Positions 17,246-26,137 of a stretch of DNA of 64,000 bases are shown piece after piece. Source of the stretch: Pseudohoeflea suaedae (GTDB taxonomy: Bacteria; Pseudomonadota; Alphaproteobacteria; Rhizobiales; Rhizobiaceae); assembly GCF_004354915.1 (NCBI RefSeq), contig NZ_SMSI01000001.1:1674001-1738000 (forward strand), read 5' to 3'. Position numbers and translations under genes: made by a program. Below the pieces are notes generated by a model. That model saw nothing but the letters and a program-made list of their open reading frames with translations, did not search any database and was not told the DNA's origin. Within the stretch, counting starts at the first letter, position 1. Every line of letters starts with the position of its first letter.

Positions 17246-18526
17246 ATGTCCAAGGAACCGGGTTTCAACACGCTAGCCATTCATGCCGGTGCGCAGCCGG
17301 ATCCGGCGACCGGCGCGCGCGCCACGCCGATCTACCAGACCACCAGCTATGTTTTCGATGATGCCGACCATGCCGCCTCGCTCTTCGGGCTGAAGGCCTT
17401 CGGCAACATCTACACCCGCATCATGAACCCGACCCAGGCCGTGCTCGAGGAACGCATGGCCGCCCTCGAGGGCGGCACTGCCGCGCTCGCGGTTGCTTCC
17501 GGTCACGCCGCGCAGTTCATCACCTTCCAGGCGCTGATGAGCCCGGGCGACAATTTCATCGCCGCCAGGCGCCTCTATGGCGGTTCGATCAACCAGTTCG
17601 GCCATGCCTTCAAGTCGTTCGACTGGCAGGTCCGCTGGGCCGATCCGTCGGACCTGTCGACCTTCGAAAGCCAGATCGACGAGAAGACCAAGGCGATCTT
17701 CATCGAAAGCCTCGCCAATCCCGGCGGCACCTTCGTCGATATCGAGGCGATCGCCAGGATCGCCCATGACAACGGCCTGCCGCTGATCGTCGACAACACC
17801 ATGGCCTCGCCCTATCTCGTCCGTCCGATCGACCACGGTGCCGATATCGTTGTCCATTCGCTGACCAAGTTCATCGGCGGACACGGCAATTCGATCGGCG
17901 GCGTCATCGTCGATGGCGGCACCTTCGACTGGTCGAAATCCGGCAAGTATCCGAGCCTCTCCGAGCCGCGGCCCGATTACGGCGGCATGGTACTGCACGA
18001 AACCTTCGGCAACTTCGCCTTCGCCATCGCCTGCCGCGTTCTCGGCCTGCGCGATTTCGGCCCGGCGATCTCGCCGTTCAACGCGTTCATGATCCTGACG
18101 GGTGCGGAAACGCTGGCCCTTCGCATGCAGCGGCACTGCGACAATGCGCTCGAAGTCGCCAAATGGCTCAAGAAGCACCCGAAGGTCGCCTGGGTCTCCT
18201 ATGCGGGGCTCGAAGACGACCCGAACCACGAGATGCAGACCCGCTACTCGCCCAAGGGCGCCGGTGCCGTCTTCACCTTCGGCCTCAAGGACGGCTATGA
18301 AGCCGGCGTGAAATTCGTCGAGGGCCTCGAGATGTTCTCGCATCTGGCCAATATCGGCGACACGCGTTCGCTGGTCATTCATCCGGCCTCGACAACGCAC
18401 CGCCAGCTGTCGCCCGAGCAGCAGAAAGCGGCCGGCGCCGGCCCCGATGTGGTGCGGCTTTCCGTCGGCATCGAGGACATCGAAGACATCATCGCCGATC
18501 TCCAGCAGGCGCTCGACAAGGCCTGA
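17246..18526 (+). CDS. metY: O-acetylhomoserine aminocarboxypropyltransferase (sulfhydrylase)
   Basis: 426 residues from the ATG at 17246 (GGGAGAGG upstream). It is a Cys/Met-metabolism PLP enzyme: FNTLAIHAGAQPDPATGARA at the start, then YTRIMNPTQAVLEERMAALE, GTFVDIEAIARIAHDNGLPL, the PLP lysine in VVHSLTKFIGGHGN, and SRLVIHPAST-like TRSLVIHPASTTHRQL near the end. Length and the GGVIVDGG insert after the lysine fit MetY better than cystathionine gamma-synthase. It makes homocysteine directly from O-acetylhomoserine and sulfide in the cytoplasm. Confidence 0.93.
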   Translation: MSKEPGFNTLAIHAGAQPDPATGARATPIYQTTSYVFDDADHAASLFGLKAFGNIYTRIMNPTQAVLEERMAALEGGTAALAVASGHAAQFITFQALMSPGDNFIAARRLYGGSINQFGHAFKSFDWQVRWADPSDLSTFESQIDEKTKAIFIESLANPGGTFVDIEAIARIAHDNGLPLIVDNTMASPYLVRPIDHGADIVVHSLTKFIGGHGNSIGGVIVDGGTFDWSKSGKYPSLSEPRPDYGGMVLHETFGNFAFAIACRVLGLRDFGPAISPFNAFMILTGAETLALRMQRHCDNALEVAKWLKKHPKVAWVSYAGLEDDPNHEMQTRYSPKGAGAVFTFGLKDGYEAGVKFVEGLEMFSHLANIGDTRSLVIHPASTTHRQLSPEQQKAAGAGPDVVRLSVGIEDIEDIIADLQQALDKA

Positions 18527-18549
18527 TCTGCACAGGCGGACGAATGACG

Positions 18550-18573
18550 ATGCCCGGGTTCGCGCCCGGGCAT
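18550..18573 (+). terminator. Terminator-like hairpin after metY
   Basis: 9-bp stem ATGCCCGGG/CCCGGGCAT with a TTCGCG loop, followed by TTCCTTAT. It is 24 bp after the metY stop. The trailing T-run is weak. Confidence 0.5.
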
Positions 18574-18739
18574 TTCCTTATGCCAGCTTGCCGCTTGCCT
18601 TTGCAGTTCTGAGGCAACCGAGGCTGACAATGGCCACGCCAAATGGCCGGGAATATTGTACTCTCTCTGGTAGCGATATTGATTTTGTTACTTTTCAATG
18701 GTTGCATGAGTGCAGGCTAGAAAGAACGGCGGCGGTGAA

Positions 18740-19156
18740 ATGGAAACCTCTATAGAAACAGCCGCAACGAGATCTGCGGTAGCGCGAAACTACGCCTTCA
18801 TTCTCATCGGCGGCATCGTCCTGCCATTCATCGTCTTCGCACACTTTATTGCACGGAAAAGACTCGGTAAGCCTGCGGGACCGGAGCAGAGCCATTATGT
18901 GTTTCAGTACAGGACGACTTCGCTTGCCCTGATCGGCTTGTTCGCTTTAGCTCTCGTAGCTGTTGCTTTGATTTCATTGGTGCCGGCAGATACGCCCATC
19001 CAGCACAGGCAGCTAGATATGTGGTTCATCCCGCTTACAAATATAACTTGGTTGATCATGTTGTGGATCGCAGTGAGATGCATCCGGGGCCTGTATCTGT
19101 CTGCTGGGGGGAGGCCAATTCAGTTCCCAGAAACACTATGGGTCTGGCCGCGATAG
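18740..19156 (+). CDS. DUF4870-like small membrane protein
   Basis: 138 residues from the ATG at 18740. Three hydrophobic segments (about residues 17-37, 57-79, 91-112). The pattern of SHYVFQYRTTSLALIG, a membrane span, WIAVRCIRGLYL and RPIQFPETLW resembles DUF4870-type proteins, where a conserved SH-x-x-FQ-x-R block precedes the second span. Function unknown. Base composition is slightly more AT-rich than in its neighbours, so recent acquisition is possible but not shown. Confidence 0.6.
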   Translation: METSIETAATRSAVARNYAFILIGGIVLPFIVFAHFIARKRLGKPAGPEQSHYVFQYRTTSLALIGLFALALVAVALISLVPADTPIQHRQLDMWFIPLTNITWLIMLWIAVRCIRGLYLSAGGRPIQFPETLWVWPR

Positions 19157-19298
19157 ACATTGTTCGCGTCTGCGTCGCGCATCGTGTCGCAATGTCATGG
19201 AGGCGCAAACGGATGTTCGGCTTGGGGTTGGCTTTCGCTGACGGCCATATATAGGCTTGGTCCACATCCTTCTGCCTTCGCCAACCGGCCGGAATTCC

Positions 19299-20501
19299 AT
19301 GACATCCATCGACATCTTCGTCCTTGCCGCCACGCTGATCGTGGGAGCCATACTCGTTTGGCCGCGATTGTCCGGCGCCAGGCTCTGGCAGGCGACGACA
19401 ACACCGCTGGCGTCCATCATCGGCAGCGGCTTTCTGGTTCTGGGGCCGATCCTCGATGTCTCGTTCGGTCGCTACGCCCCGCTTGCGATGGCCGGGCTGT
19501 GCGCCGTCGCCTACGCCTTCGGCTGGGCGGTCCGCTATAATATCGCGTCGATCGAACGCCAGACCGGTAGCCGCCCGATGCTCGAGGAGCGGATGGACGA
19601 TCTGGCATCCTGGGTGCTGGCTTTCGCCTATTTCATTTCGGTGGCCTACTATCTCAATCTCTTCGGCGCCTTTGCCGTCGATCTCACGCCCTTTGCCGGC
19701 GACCTTGCCGCGCGGCTGGTAACGTCTTCGGTCTTCCTGCTTGTCCTGGCGGTCGGCTGGTTCAGGGGGTTCAAGGCGCTTGAAGGCCTGGAACGCGTTT
19801 CCGTCGGTCTCAAGCTGGCCATCATCGCCGGCCTCCTGGCGGGGCTTGCCTGGTATGGCGCCGGTCAGGTGTCGAGCGGCGATATCGTGCTGGCGCCCGC
19901 CACGGTTACCGGCTGGCAGGCGATCACCCTGGGGTTCGGCCTCATCGTGACCGTCCAGGGCTTCGAGACATCGCGCTATCTCGGCAATATCTATGACGCA
20001 CAAACCCGCATCCGTTCGATGCGGGTGGCGCAATGGCTCTCGACCGCGATCTATCTCCTCTACATCGTGCTTCTGACCTACGCCTTTCCGCCCGTGGCCG
20101 GAAAGCTCGAGGAGACCGAGATCATCGACATGATGCGCATCGTCGCCGTGTCGCTGCCGATCCTTCTCGTGGTGGCCGCATTGAGCGCTCAGTTTTCGGC
20201 GGCAATCGCCGATACGGGCGGTTCTGGCGGTCTGATCTCCGAATTGAGCGGCAGGAGGCTCGAGCCGCGTCACGCCTATCTCGTTCTCGTCGCCGTCGGC
20301 CTGGGGCTGACATGGCTCGCCGACATTTTCGAGATCATCGCCTATGCCTCGCGCGCCTTCGCGGCCTATTACGGTGTGCAGGCCGCACTTGCGGCCTTCA
20401 CCGCACGGCGCAGGGAAGGGGGAACGATGCGCATCGCGGCCTTCGCCGGTCTCGCCGTCCTCGGCATCGCCATGGCGATCCTCGGCACGCCCGTCGAGTA
20501 G
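19299..20501 (+). CDS. Uncharacterised APC-like polytopic membrane protein
   Basis: 400 residues from the ATG at 19299, with at least ten hydrophobic segments spread along the whole length. Segments such as QGFETSRYLGNIYDAQTRIR and AAIADTGGSGGLISELSGRR resemble conserved loops of amino acid/cation transporter-like families (APC superfamily), but I cannot assign a substrate. No soluble domain is present. It converges on the histidine kinase gene 2 bp away, so the two do not share a transcript. Confidence 0.65.
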   Translation: MTSIDIFVLAATLIVGAILVWPRLSGARLWQATTTPLASIIGSGFLVLGPILDVSFGRYAPLAMAGLCAVAYAFGWAVRYNIASIERQTGSRPMLEERMDDLASWVLAFAYFISVAYYLNLFGAFAVDLTPFAGDLAARLVTSSVFLLVLAVGWFRGFKALEGLERVSVGLKLAIIAGLLAGLAWYGAGQVSSGDIVLAPATVTGWQAITLGFGLIVTVQGFETSRYLGNIYDAQTRIRSMRVAQWLSTAIYLLYIVLLTYAFPPVAGKLEETEIIDMMRIVAVSLPILLVVAALSAQFSAAIADTGGSGGLISELSGRRLEPRHAYLVLVAVGLGLTWLADIFEIIAYASRAFAAYYGVQAALAAFTARRREGGTMRIAAFAGLAVLGIAMAILGTPVE

Positions 20502-20503
20502 GT

Positions 20504-22054
20504 TTATTCGACCGGTTCGGGGCCCGGCTGTTCGACCGGGAAGCGGACGATGACCTTCGTGCCGTTGTCGTTGACCGTCTCCATCTCGCCGCCGAGCTGC
20601 GAGACGAAGGCGACGATGAGCCGCGAGCCCATGTTCTTCTTCTGCCCGGTCTCGACGAAGCCGCGGCCGTTGTCGGCGACAATCAGCTCGGCCATCCCGT
20701 TCTCGTCCTCGGTCAGCGAGATGTCGAGATGGGCCTGGGAGCCTTCGCTCCAGGCATGCTTGAAGGCATTGGAAATGAGTTCATTATAGAGAAGCCCGAG
20801 CTGCATCGCGCGGTCTCCGGACAAATGCACCGGATCTGCGGAGAAGGCGACATCCACCTCGCGTCCATAGGCCTGGGATATCTCTTCGACGAGCTTTCTG
20901 AGATAGGCCGCGACCTCGACATTCTCGAACCGGTCGGTCGAATACATCTCCTGATGGACCGCAACCATCGAGGCGATGCGCCCGAGCAGCGAGTCCTTGT
21001 CGTCCTGCGGCATTTTCTGCAGCCGGATCAGCGACATGACAGTCTGCAGGTTGTTTTTCACACGGTGGTGGATTTCGCGCAGCAGGAAGGCGTTGCGCTC
21101 ATTGGCAAGCTGCAGCGCGATGGCCTTCTGCTCGTCGCGGCGCAGCGTCTTGAAAAGCCGGTTGACGACGAAGCCGAGCACCAGCAGCACCGGTGCTGCG
21201 AGCACCAGCCAGAACTGCAGCACGCGCCAGAACTCGCTGCGCACGGCACGCTGGTCGAGGCCGGCCAGGGCGACCACCGGCCAGTTGTTGACGCGCCAGT
21301 AGCCCACGATGCGCGACACCCCGTCGGCGGGCGAGGTGGCATGATAATAGCCGTCGGACTTTTCCTTGAGCCGGGTGAAGACCTCGCTCTTGGACAGATC
21401 CACCGCCGCTATCGCCGGCGAACGGGCGATGAGCCAGCCGTCCGAGCGGATCAGGCTGACGGTGGACGCGCCGCTGAGGCTGAGGGATTCCGACAGGTTC
21501 GTCAGCACCGCGCTCGGCACCGCGATCGTGGCAACGCCGGCAAACCGACCGTCGCGCATGATCCGCCGCGCGATGATGAAGATCGCCCGTCCGTCCTGGC
21601 GCGACACGAGCGCCGGCGAAATGACAAGTTCCGCCCCGCGCTGAAGCTCGCCGAAATAGTCGCGATCGGAGACATTGATTCCGGGGACGTTGTCGATGGA
21701 AGAGTAGGTCAGCTTTCCCGTCCGGTCATAGACCGAGAACTGGAAACTGGAGGGCAGGTTTTCCACCGCCGCGTTGAGGTTGGTGATCGCATCGCTGTCG
21801 CGGTTTTCCGCGCGTTCGTTGACGGCGCGCTCGATGCGGCGAAGCGCCTGCGCGCTGGCTTCCAGCAGCCATTCGAACTGGGTGGCCACGACATGGGCCG
21901 AGGTATGGGCGCGAAGCTCGGCCTTGGCCTGTTCTGCGCGATATTCCATGACCACCATCGTGACCGCCATGATGACGACCAGCAACAACCCGAACAATGC
22001 GAGCTTCCGGATGGAACGAACCGCCGGTTCAGGGCGGAAATCAGTCTCTGTCAC
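20504..22054 (-). CDS. Membrane sensor histidine kinase, HisKA_2 type (orphan)
   Basis: 516 residues from a GTG. A membrane segment at about 17-37 is followed by a large periplasmic region with Cache-like features (FQFSVYDRTGKLTYSS, NVSDRDYFGEL), a second membrane segment at about 281-303, and the phosphoacceptor motif FLLREIHHRVKNNLQTVMSL (His near residue 328). The C-terminal ATPase domain shows LLYNELISNAFKHAW and ADNGRGFVE. HisKA_2 kinases usually signal to a stand-alone response regulator such as a PhyR- or PdtaR-like protein; none is encoded in this window. The ligand sensed is unknown. Confidence 0.87.
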   Translation of the reverse strand: MTETDFRPEPAVRSIRKLALFGLLLVVIMAVTMVVMEYRAEQAKAELRAHTSAHVVATQFEWLLEASAQALRRIERAVNERAENRDSDAITNLNAAVENLPSSFQFSVYDRTGKLTYSSIDNVPGINVSDRDYFGELQRGAELVISPALVSRQDGRAIFIIARRIMRDGRFAGVATIAVPSAVLTNLSESLSLSGASTVSLIRSDGWLIARSPAIAAVDLSKSEVFTRLKEKSDGYYHATSPADGVSRIVGYWRVNNWPVVALAGLDQRAVRSEFWRVLQFWLVLAAPVLLVLGFVVNRLFKTLRRDEQKAIALQLANERNAFLLREIHHRVKNNLQTVMSLIRLQKMPQDDKDSLLGRIASMVAVHQEMYSTDRFENVEVAAYLRKLVEEISQAYGREVDVAFSADPVHLSGDRAMQLGLLYNELISNAFKHAWSEGSQAHLDISLTEDENGMAELIVADNGRGFVETGQKKNMGSRLIVAFVSQLGGEMETVNDNGTKVIVRFPVEQPGPEPVE

Positions 22055-22246
22055 AATGCAAATCCAACCGGAGATGTGGCCAAGAGCTACCGATATCGCG
22101 TCGGCCGGTGAAACACAACGAGATCAATGTTCTGCAACACCTTGCACCCTGTAGATGTGGCATTTTGGCCGAAAGGAAAGGGCGTCCGGCAACTGTTTGC
22201 GCACCGCGCCGGTCAGGCCCCGAGCCGGCCCTGGCCCCGGGGCAGG

Positions 22247-22465
22247 TCAGGCCTTCTTGAGAAACTCGGTGCGCAGCACCAGTCCCTTCACCTTTTCCAC
22301 CCGGCATTCGATGAGATCGGGATCGCCGGTGAGCCGGATGCCCTTGACCAGCGTGCCGCGCTTGATGGTGGTCGAGGTGCCCTTGACCTTGAGGTCCTTG
22401 ATGACGGTGACATTGTCGCCGTCATTGAGGATGGCGCCGTTCGAATCGCGCGTTTCGTCACTCAT
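22247..22465 (-). CDS. PhnA/YjdM-like protein, C-terminal domain only
   Basis: 72 residues: DSNGAILNDGDNVTVIKDLK, then TLVKGIRLTGD, CRVEKVKGLVLRTEFLKK. This matches the C-terminal PhnA (SH3-like) domain of YjdM. The N-terminal zinc ribbon of the full-length family is absent, and this short form is common in alphaproteobacteria. Despite the name, a phosphonate role is not established. Confidence 0.8.
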   Translation of the reverse strand: MSDETRDSNGAILNDGDNVTVIKDLKVKGTSTTIKRGTLVKGIRLTGDPDLIECRVEKVKGLVLRTEFLKKA

Positions 22466-22545
22466 GGGATGATTCCTTCATTGTCCTGGGCCGCGTGTAG
22501 CGCGCGGGCGGGCGAAGGGAAACACGACGTGCGGCGAAAATCGGC

Positions 22546-24327
22546 TCACTCACCGTTTGCCGTCGCGGTTTCCGATCCTGATGCGTCGGGCGCCAGTTCT
22601 GGCCGTATCAGCCCGTCCCAGCAAGGGGAAAGCGAGACCGTGTCCCGGTCGTCCAGATGCGCGCCATAGGCCTCGCGGATTTTCGCGTTTGCGACGGTGA
22701 CCGGGCATTTCGGCCACAGCACGAGATCGGTATCGGCAATTTCAGCGTTGGCCTGCGCATCGATCGGCGGAAGTGTTCTGGCCGGATCCTTGCCGATGGT
22801 CACGTGACGGACTGCGTCGCGGCCCAGCAGATAGGGAAACGGGTTGACGAAGTTCAGGCTCAGGATCGTCTCGAACCGCACGTCGTTGCGGGCTTCATAG
22901 GTCCTGATGGCCGCCACGCCTTCGCCGATCGCGGCGAGCCAGGCGAGCTGGAATTCAGGGTCTGCATAATAGGTGAACCGGGGCAGTTCGCCGGCAGCGG
23001 CGTAGGACAGGAAATAGTCGGGATTGCTGATCGACTGCTCACGGATGAGGGCGACCCGCCGGTCGATCTTGTCGCGCTTGGAGATTGCCGAGAGCGGACC
23101 GAGTTCCTCGATTTGGACCACGTCATACTGCATTTGGGCCGCATAGGTGCGGATGGCCCGGCCGCCGATATTGGCCAGTGTCGGAAGCGTTGCCGCGGCA
23201 ATGAGCACGGTGACGAAGGCGCCACCGCGCGCCGGCCATGCGGAACGGTCGAGGAGGGCGGCCTTCAGGAGCACCGGCCAGATGAACAGAAACGCCTGTC
23301 CGCCCCAGTTCTGGCTTTCGAGCATCATGCCGCCAATGGTCACGGCCAGCAGCCACATCCATGTGGACCGGGCGACAGTGCCGATAGCGGCGGCCCAGCG
23401 CCCGGCGATGAAATCGTCCCATGCCTCGGCAAGGTCGTCGCGATCGAACCAGAACAGCATGAGGAGGAGAAGGCCCAGCGCCGTGAGGATGGCGATATGG
23501 GTGGCGCCCGCATGAGCGATGTTGATGAGCAGTTCGCCTTCGTTCATCGCCACGAGCTCGGCAACGCTTGCGACATAGGCGCTGGTCAAGCCGCACCACA
23601 GTTCGAGCCCGGCCAGCACGGCCGCAAGGAGCGCGGCAACGGTGCATAATTCGCGTAACCGAAGCCGCCGGGCGAACAGGGCGAGGAGCACAAGCGGCAG
23701 CGCAATGACAAAGCCGGTGATCTTGGTCAGAAAGAGTGCCGCCAGCGCGATGGTCAGCGAGATCACCCGCGCCACAGCGCTGCCGGCGAACATCAGGGCT
23801 GCCACCACGACATAGAGAAGCTGGCTTATATGGCGGTTATAGATTCCATAACCATCGACGCCGGGATAGGGGTAGAACTGTTCGACATTGAAGGGCAGGG
23901 CGGAAAAGACGAGGAACGGCACCGCCAGCGCCATTGCCACCAGCCCGCTCTTGCGTGCCGCGTCGCAGATGACCGGCGCCATGGCGGGGGCCGAGACCAG
24001 GAGGATGGACCAGGTCGCAAGATAGACGCCCTGGCCATCCGGAAAGAGCTCGTGCAGCGCGTAAAACAGCCAGTAGCTCAAGGGGCCGACGGGCGCGAGA
24101 AAGTCGATGGTCGGGATCTGGCCGGACGCGATGCGCGCCGTTGCGTCATAGTAGATGAGCGTGTCCCAGTAGAACGGACCGATGGCAGCCGTAAACGGCA
24201 AAGCCAGAAGGCAGAGAAGCGCGATGACGCAGCCGAGAAAGAGAAGCCCCGCGCCTGCCGCACGGAGCGTATTGCTGTCTGCCGCCATCATGTTCCAGTG
24301 CCCGCCTTGCCCGATTCCCTGTTTCAT
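22546..24327 (-). CDS. Large polytopic membrane protein, possible GT-C-type glycosyltransferase
   Basis: 593 residues with about 11-12 hydrophobic segments. An early loop (about residues 52-85) reads FYWDTLIYYDATARIASGQI then IDFLAPVGPLSY; an acidic first loop followed by a Pro/Gly-rich stretch resembles the first periplasmic loop of GT-C glycosyltransferases, which use lipid-linked sugar donors. The C-terminal 170 residues are soluble. No confident family name can be given. It is separated from its neighbours by gaps and seems monocistronic. Confidence 0.6.
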   Translation of the reverse strand: MKQGIGQGGHWNMMAADSNTLRAAGAGLLFLGCVIALLCLLALPFTAAIGPFYWDTLIYYDATARIASGQIPTIDFLAPVGPLSYWLFYALHELFPDGQGVYLATWSILLVSAPAMAPVICDAARKSGLVAMALAVPFLVFSALPFNVEQFYPYPGVDGYGIYNRHISQLLYVVVAALMFAGSAVARVISLTIALAALFLTKITGFVIALPLVLLALFARRLRLRELCTVAALLAAVLAGLELWCGLTSAYVASVAELVAMNEGELLINIAHAGATHIAILTALGLLLLMLFWFDRDDLAEAWDDFIAGRWAAAIGTVARSTWMWLLAVTIGGMMLESQNWGGQAFLFIWPVLLKAALLDRSAWPARGGAFVTVLIAAATLPTLANIGGRAIRTYAAQMQYDVVQIEELGPLSAISKRDKIDRRVALIREQSISNPDYFLSYAAAGELPRFTYYADPEFQLAWLAAIGEGVAAIRTYEARNDVRFETILSLNFVNPFPYLLGRDAVRHVTIGKDPARTLPPIDAQANAEIADTDLVLWPKCPVTVANAKIREAYGAHLDDRDTVSLSPCWDGLIRPELAPDASGSETATANGE

Positions 24328-24623
24328 CCCCCCTTCACAGCATTCGTGCCGTTTCTGATCAACGACTAATATGCGGCATGCTTAATGCATAGGATGGGAG
24401 GCGCGCCAAAAGATCCGCGCGACAAGTCGGCGGAGGTGTCGCAGGGGACAAGTTCCAGAGGGTCCGCTGAAATGCGATGTGTGAGAACTGCACTCCCTCT
24501 CTCCCCCGCCGGTGAGATGTCCGACTTGCCGGACGGAGGGAGACGCGGCAGGTGCCGCTATCTGCGGAGGGCTATCCCCTTTGTCGCCCGTGGTGAAATT
24601 TCCCCAAAAGGGGCAGAGCAGGT
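24328..24623. other. Intergenic gap with a degenerate rhizobial repeat fragment
   Basis: 296 bp with no credible gene. The stretch around 24493-24545 (CCCTCTCTCCCCC, GAGATGTCCG, GGAGGGAG) is an imperfect inverted repeat resembling the unit found in cleaner form near 48230-48480. AATTTCCCC/GGGGCAG near 24597-24617 could form a weak hairpin. The right end is the 3' side of the antitoxin gene. Confidence 0.4.
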
Positions 24624-24965
24624 TTATGTCGCGCCTTTGCGGATGGCTTCCGCTGCAGCTTCGGGATTGACAGCTATGACATTGAGATAGGCCCGCGCCG
24701 GGGCATCGGGTGAGGAGCGCCCCTGTTCCCAGTCACGCAATGTTCCGAGCGGAATGGCGAAACGCTCGGCGAACGCCTGCTGCGTCAGGCCCAGCGCCCG
24801 GCGGATGACCTTGACCCTGGGGACCCGCCTCATGGCGGAAAGCGCCGCCGTGTCGAGCGGCGGATTGTCGGGATCGGCGCGTGCATTGGCCTCCGCTTGC
24901 ATGTCCGTCATGGCGTCAACCCGTACCCAATCCGATCTGTCCGTCTCATGCGCTGGCTTGTTCAT
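24624..24965 (-). CDS. HTH (XRE-type) antitoxin partner of BrnT
   Basis: 113 residues from the ATG at 24965. A polar first half (about 1-50) is followed by a clear Cro/CI-type helix-turn-helix: RVKVIRRALGLTQQAFAERF and IPLGTLRDWEQGRSSPDAPA. In intact systems of this type the HTH gene starts inside the 3' end of brnT, exactly as here (the BrnT frame would end at 24946, a 20-bp overlap). It should neutralise BrnT and repress the operon. Because the toxin frame is shifted, this gene is also in frame with the toxin start, so an uninterrupted frame of 202 codons runs from 25229 to 24624. Confidence 0.8.
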   Translation of the reverse strand: MNKPAHETDRSDWVRVDAMTDMQAEANARADPDNPPLDTAALSAMRRVPRVKVIRRALGLTQQAFAERFAIPLGTLRDWEQGRSSPDAPARAYLNVIAVNPEAAAEAIRKGAT

Positions 24966-25229
24966 AGGCCTGTCGCTCTGCTTTCGTTGATTTGCAGGCC
25001 GAGATGAGGCGGATCTGTCTCCGCGTTCGGTATAGACCACGGTGATGATGCGACCCTCGCCCATTCCTATGATGCGCCATCGCATCTCGCTGTATCGCAT
25101 CGATCGGTCTTCGCTTTCGATCGCCGAGGGATCGTTGAACACATCCCGGGCGTCGACAAAACTGATACCGTGCTTGATGAGGTTGCCGACCGCCTTGTCG
25201 TCATCCCATTCGAATTCTAGCATAGTCAT
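24946..25229 (-). pseudogene. brnT: BrnT-family RNase toxin with a one-base frameshift
   Basis: The start is MTMLEFEWDDDKAVGNLIKH followed by GISFVDARDVF, WRIIGMGEGR and VVYTERG, all typical of BrnT ribonuclease toxins (about 90 residues). After codon 70 (near 25020-25021) the reading frame loses family similarity and turns into a Ser/Arg-rich string. Shifting by one base restores the expected ending: RQIRLISACKSTKAERQAYE, then a stop at 24946. The cheapest explanation is loss of one base in GCGGAGA. Without a frame change the protein continues into the antitoxin. This could be decay, a sequencing error in a G-run, or a deliberate frameshift. Confidence 0.75.
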
Positions 25230-25375
25230 ATACTGGAATCCAGTAGTTGCGATAACGATGGTCCCTGGACAATCTAAAATGGAATTCGTCGGATCGCAAA
25301 ACCCGGGAGGGCTTCTCGTGCGGAGGGCTACCGGCGGCCGTGCGATCCCTTCACCTTCGTCATGCCCGGACTTGA
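25230..25375. other. Gap between brnT and the first long repeat
   Basis: Holds the promoter region of the minus-strand toxin-antitoxin pair and the start of a palindromic repeat (ATGCCCGGA...TCCGGGCAT, 25362-25384). No gene is seen. Short frames here reading MDARIKSGHDE-like peptides are translations of the palindrome. Confidence 0.4.
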
Positions 25376-25755
25376 TCCGGGCATGACGAAAGAGGGGCAT
25401 TTGCTCGGTCTCTTAGTGCCGATCTGTGAGCTCGGGCGAGGGCGCACCCCGTGAGGCGGGATCACGGTGTGGATGCCCGGATCAAGTCCGGGCATGACGA
25501 TGAGGAGGGATCTTGGCTGCCTCTTCAAGTCGTGGTTGCTGCAACTGCTCCGACGGTGAATGCCGACTGAAGGCCTTCGTCCTGTTAGTCCTGCGAGTGG
25601 CGTTTCAACGACGCTCTTCTTCGCAGCGCACGTCTCTTGCCCGGAGAGTGACCGGAAACGATCAACTTTGACGCTCAGCAACAACGACCTCGGCTGCCGT
25701 GCGATCCCTTCACCTTCGTCATGCCCGGACTTGATCCGGGCATCCATACCGTGAT
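25376..25755. repeat. 380-bp direct repeat, left copy
   Basis: Near-identical to 26138-26517, offset exactly 762 bp; the differences noticed are single C/T changes near the right end. Each copy contains three 23-bp palindromes with arms ATGCCCGGA and TCCGGGCAT, the left one shared with the repeat border (left copy: 25362-25384, 25473-25495, 25721-25743). The palindrome is of a type common between genes in Rhizobiales. Together with the right copy it flanks the GIY-YIG gene. Confidence 0.9.
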
Positions 25756-25793
25756 CAATCTTTCTGATTGCGAACCATCGAGGGCCTCCCGTC

Positions 25794-26105
25794 ATGGTCC
25801 GCTTCGTCTACATGATTGCGTCGCGCAGGGGCGGGACGATCCATACCGGCGTCACCAACGATCTTCCGCGCCGGGTGGACGAACACCAGTCAGGCGATGG
25901 CTCGGTTTTCACTGGCAAATACGCGGTCCAGCGGCTCGTCTGGCATGAGGAACACTTCGATATCCGCGACGCCATCCAGCTGGAACGGACCATCAAGGGT
26001 TGGCCCCGGCAGTGGAAGGTGGAACTGATCGAGCGGGAGAACCCAGACTGGTTCGATCTGATGCGCGGGATCGGGTGGTATCCCGCTCGCGGCTGCGTGC
26101 CATGA
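25794..26105 (+). CDS. GIY-YIG nuclease domain protein (UPF0213-like)
   Basis: 103 residues. The GIY-YIG equivalent is FVYMIASRRGGTIHTGVTND, followed by the conserved Arg in DLPRRVDEHQSG, then ERTIKGWPRQWKVELIE (catalytic-type Glu) and NPDWFDL. This is the compact single-domain form frequent in alphaproteobacteria; the first strand is FVYMI and the second THTGVT-like, so the Tyr-Ile-Gly of the name is altered. It is precisely enclosed by two 380-bp direct repeats rich in palindromes, which suggests that gene and repeats move or amplify as a unit. Substrate and role are unknown. Confidence 0.85.
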   Translation: MVRFVYMIASRRGGTIHTGVTNDLPRRVDEHQSGDGSVFTGKYAVQRLVWHEEHFDIRDAIQLERTIKGWPRQWKVELIERENPDWFDLMRGIGWYPARGCVP

Positions 26106-26137
26106 CGGGAGATCGCGGTATGGATGCCCGGATCAAG

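Noticed and set aside
20033-22111. A 692-codon plus-strand frame
   Set aside because: Antisense to the histidine kinase and out of frame with the APC-like gene; Arg/Asp/His-rich composition typical of shadow frames.
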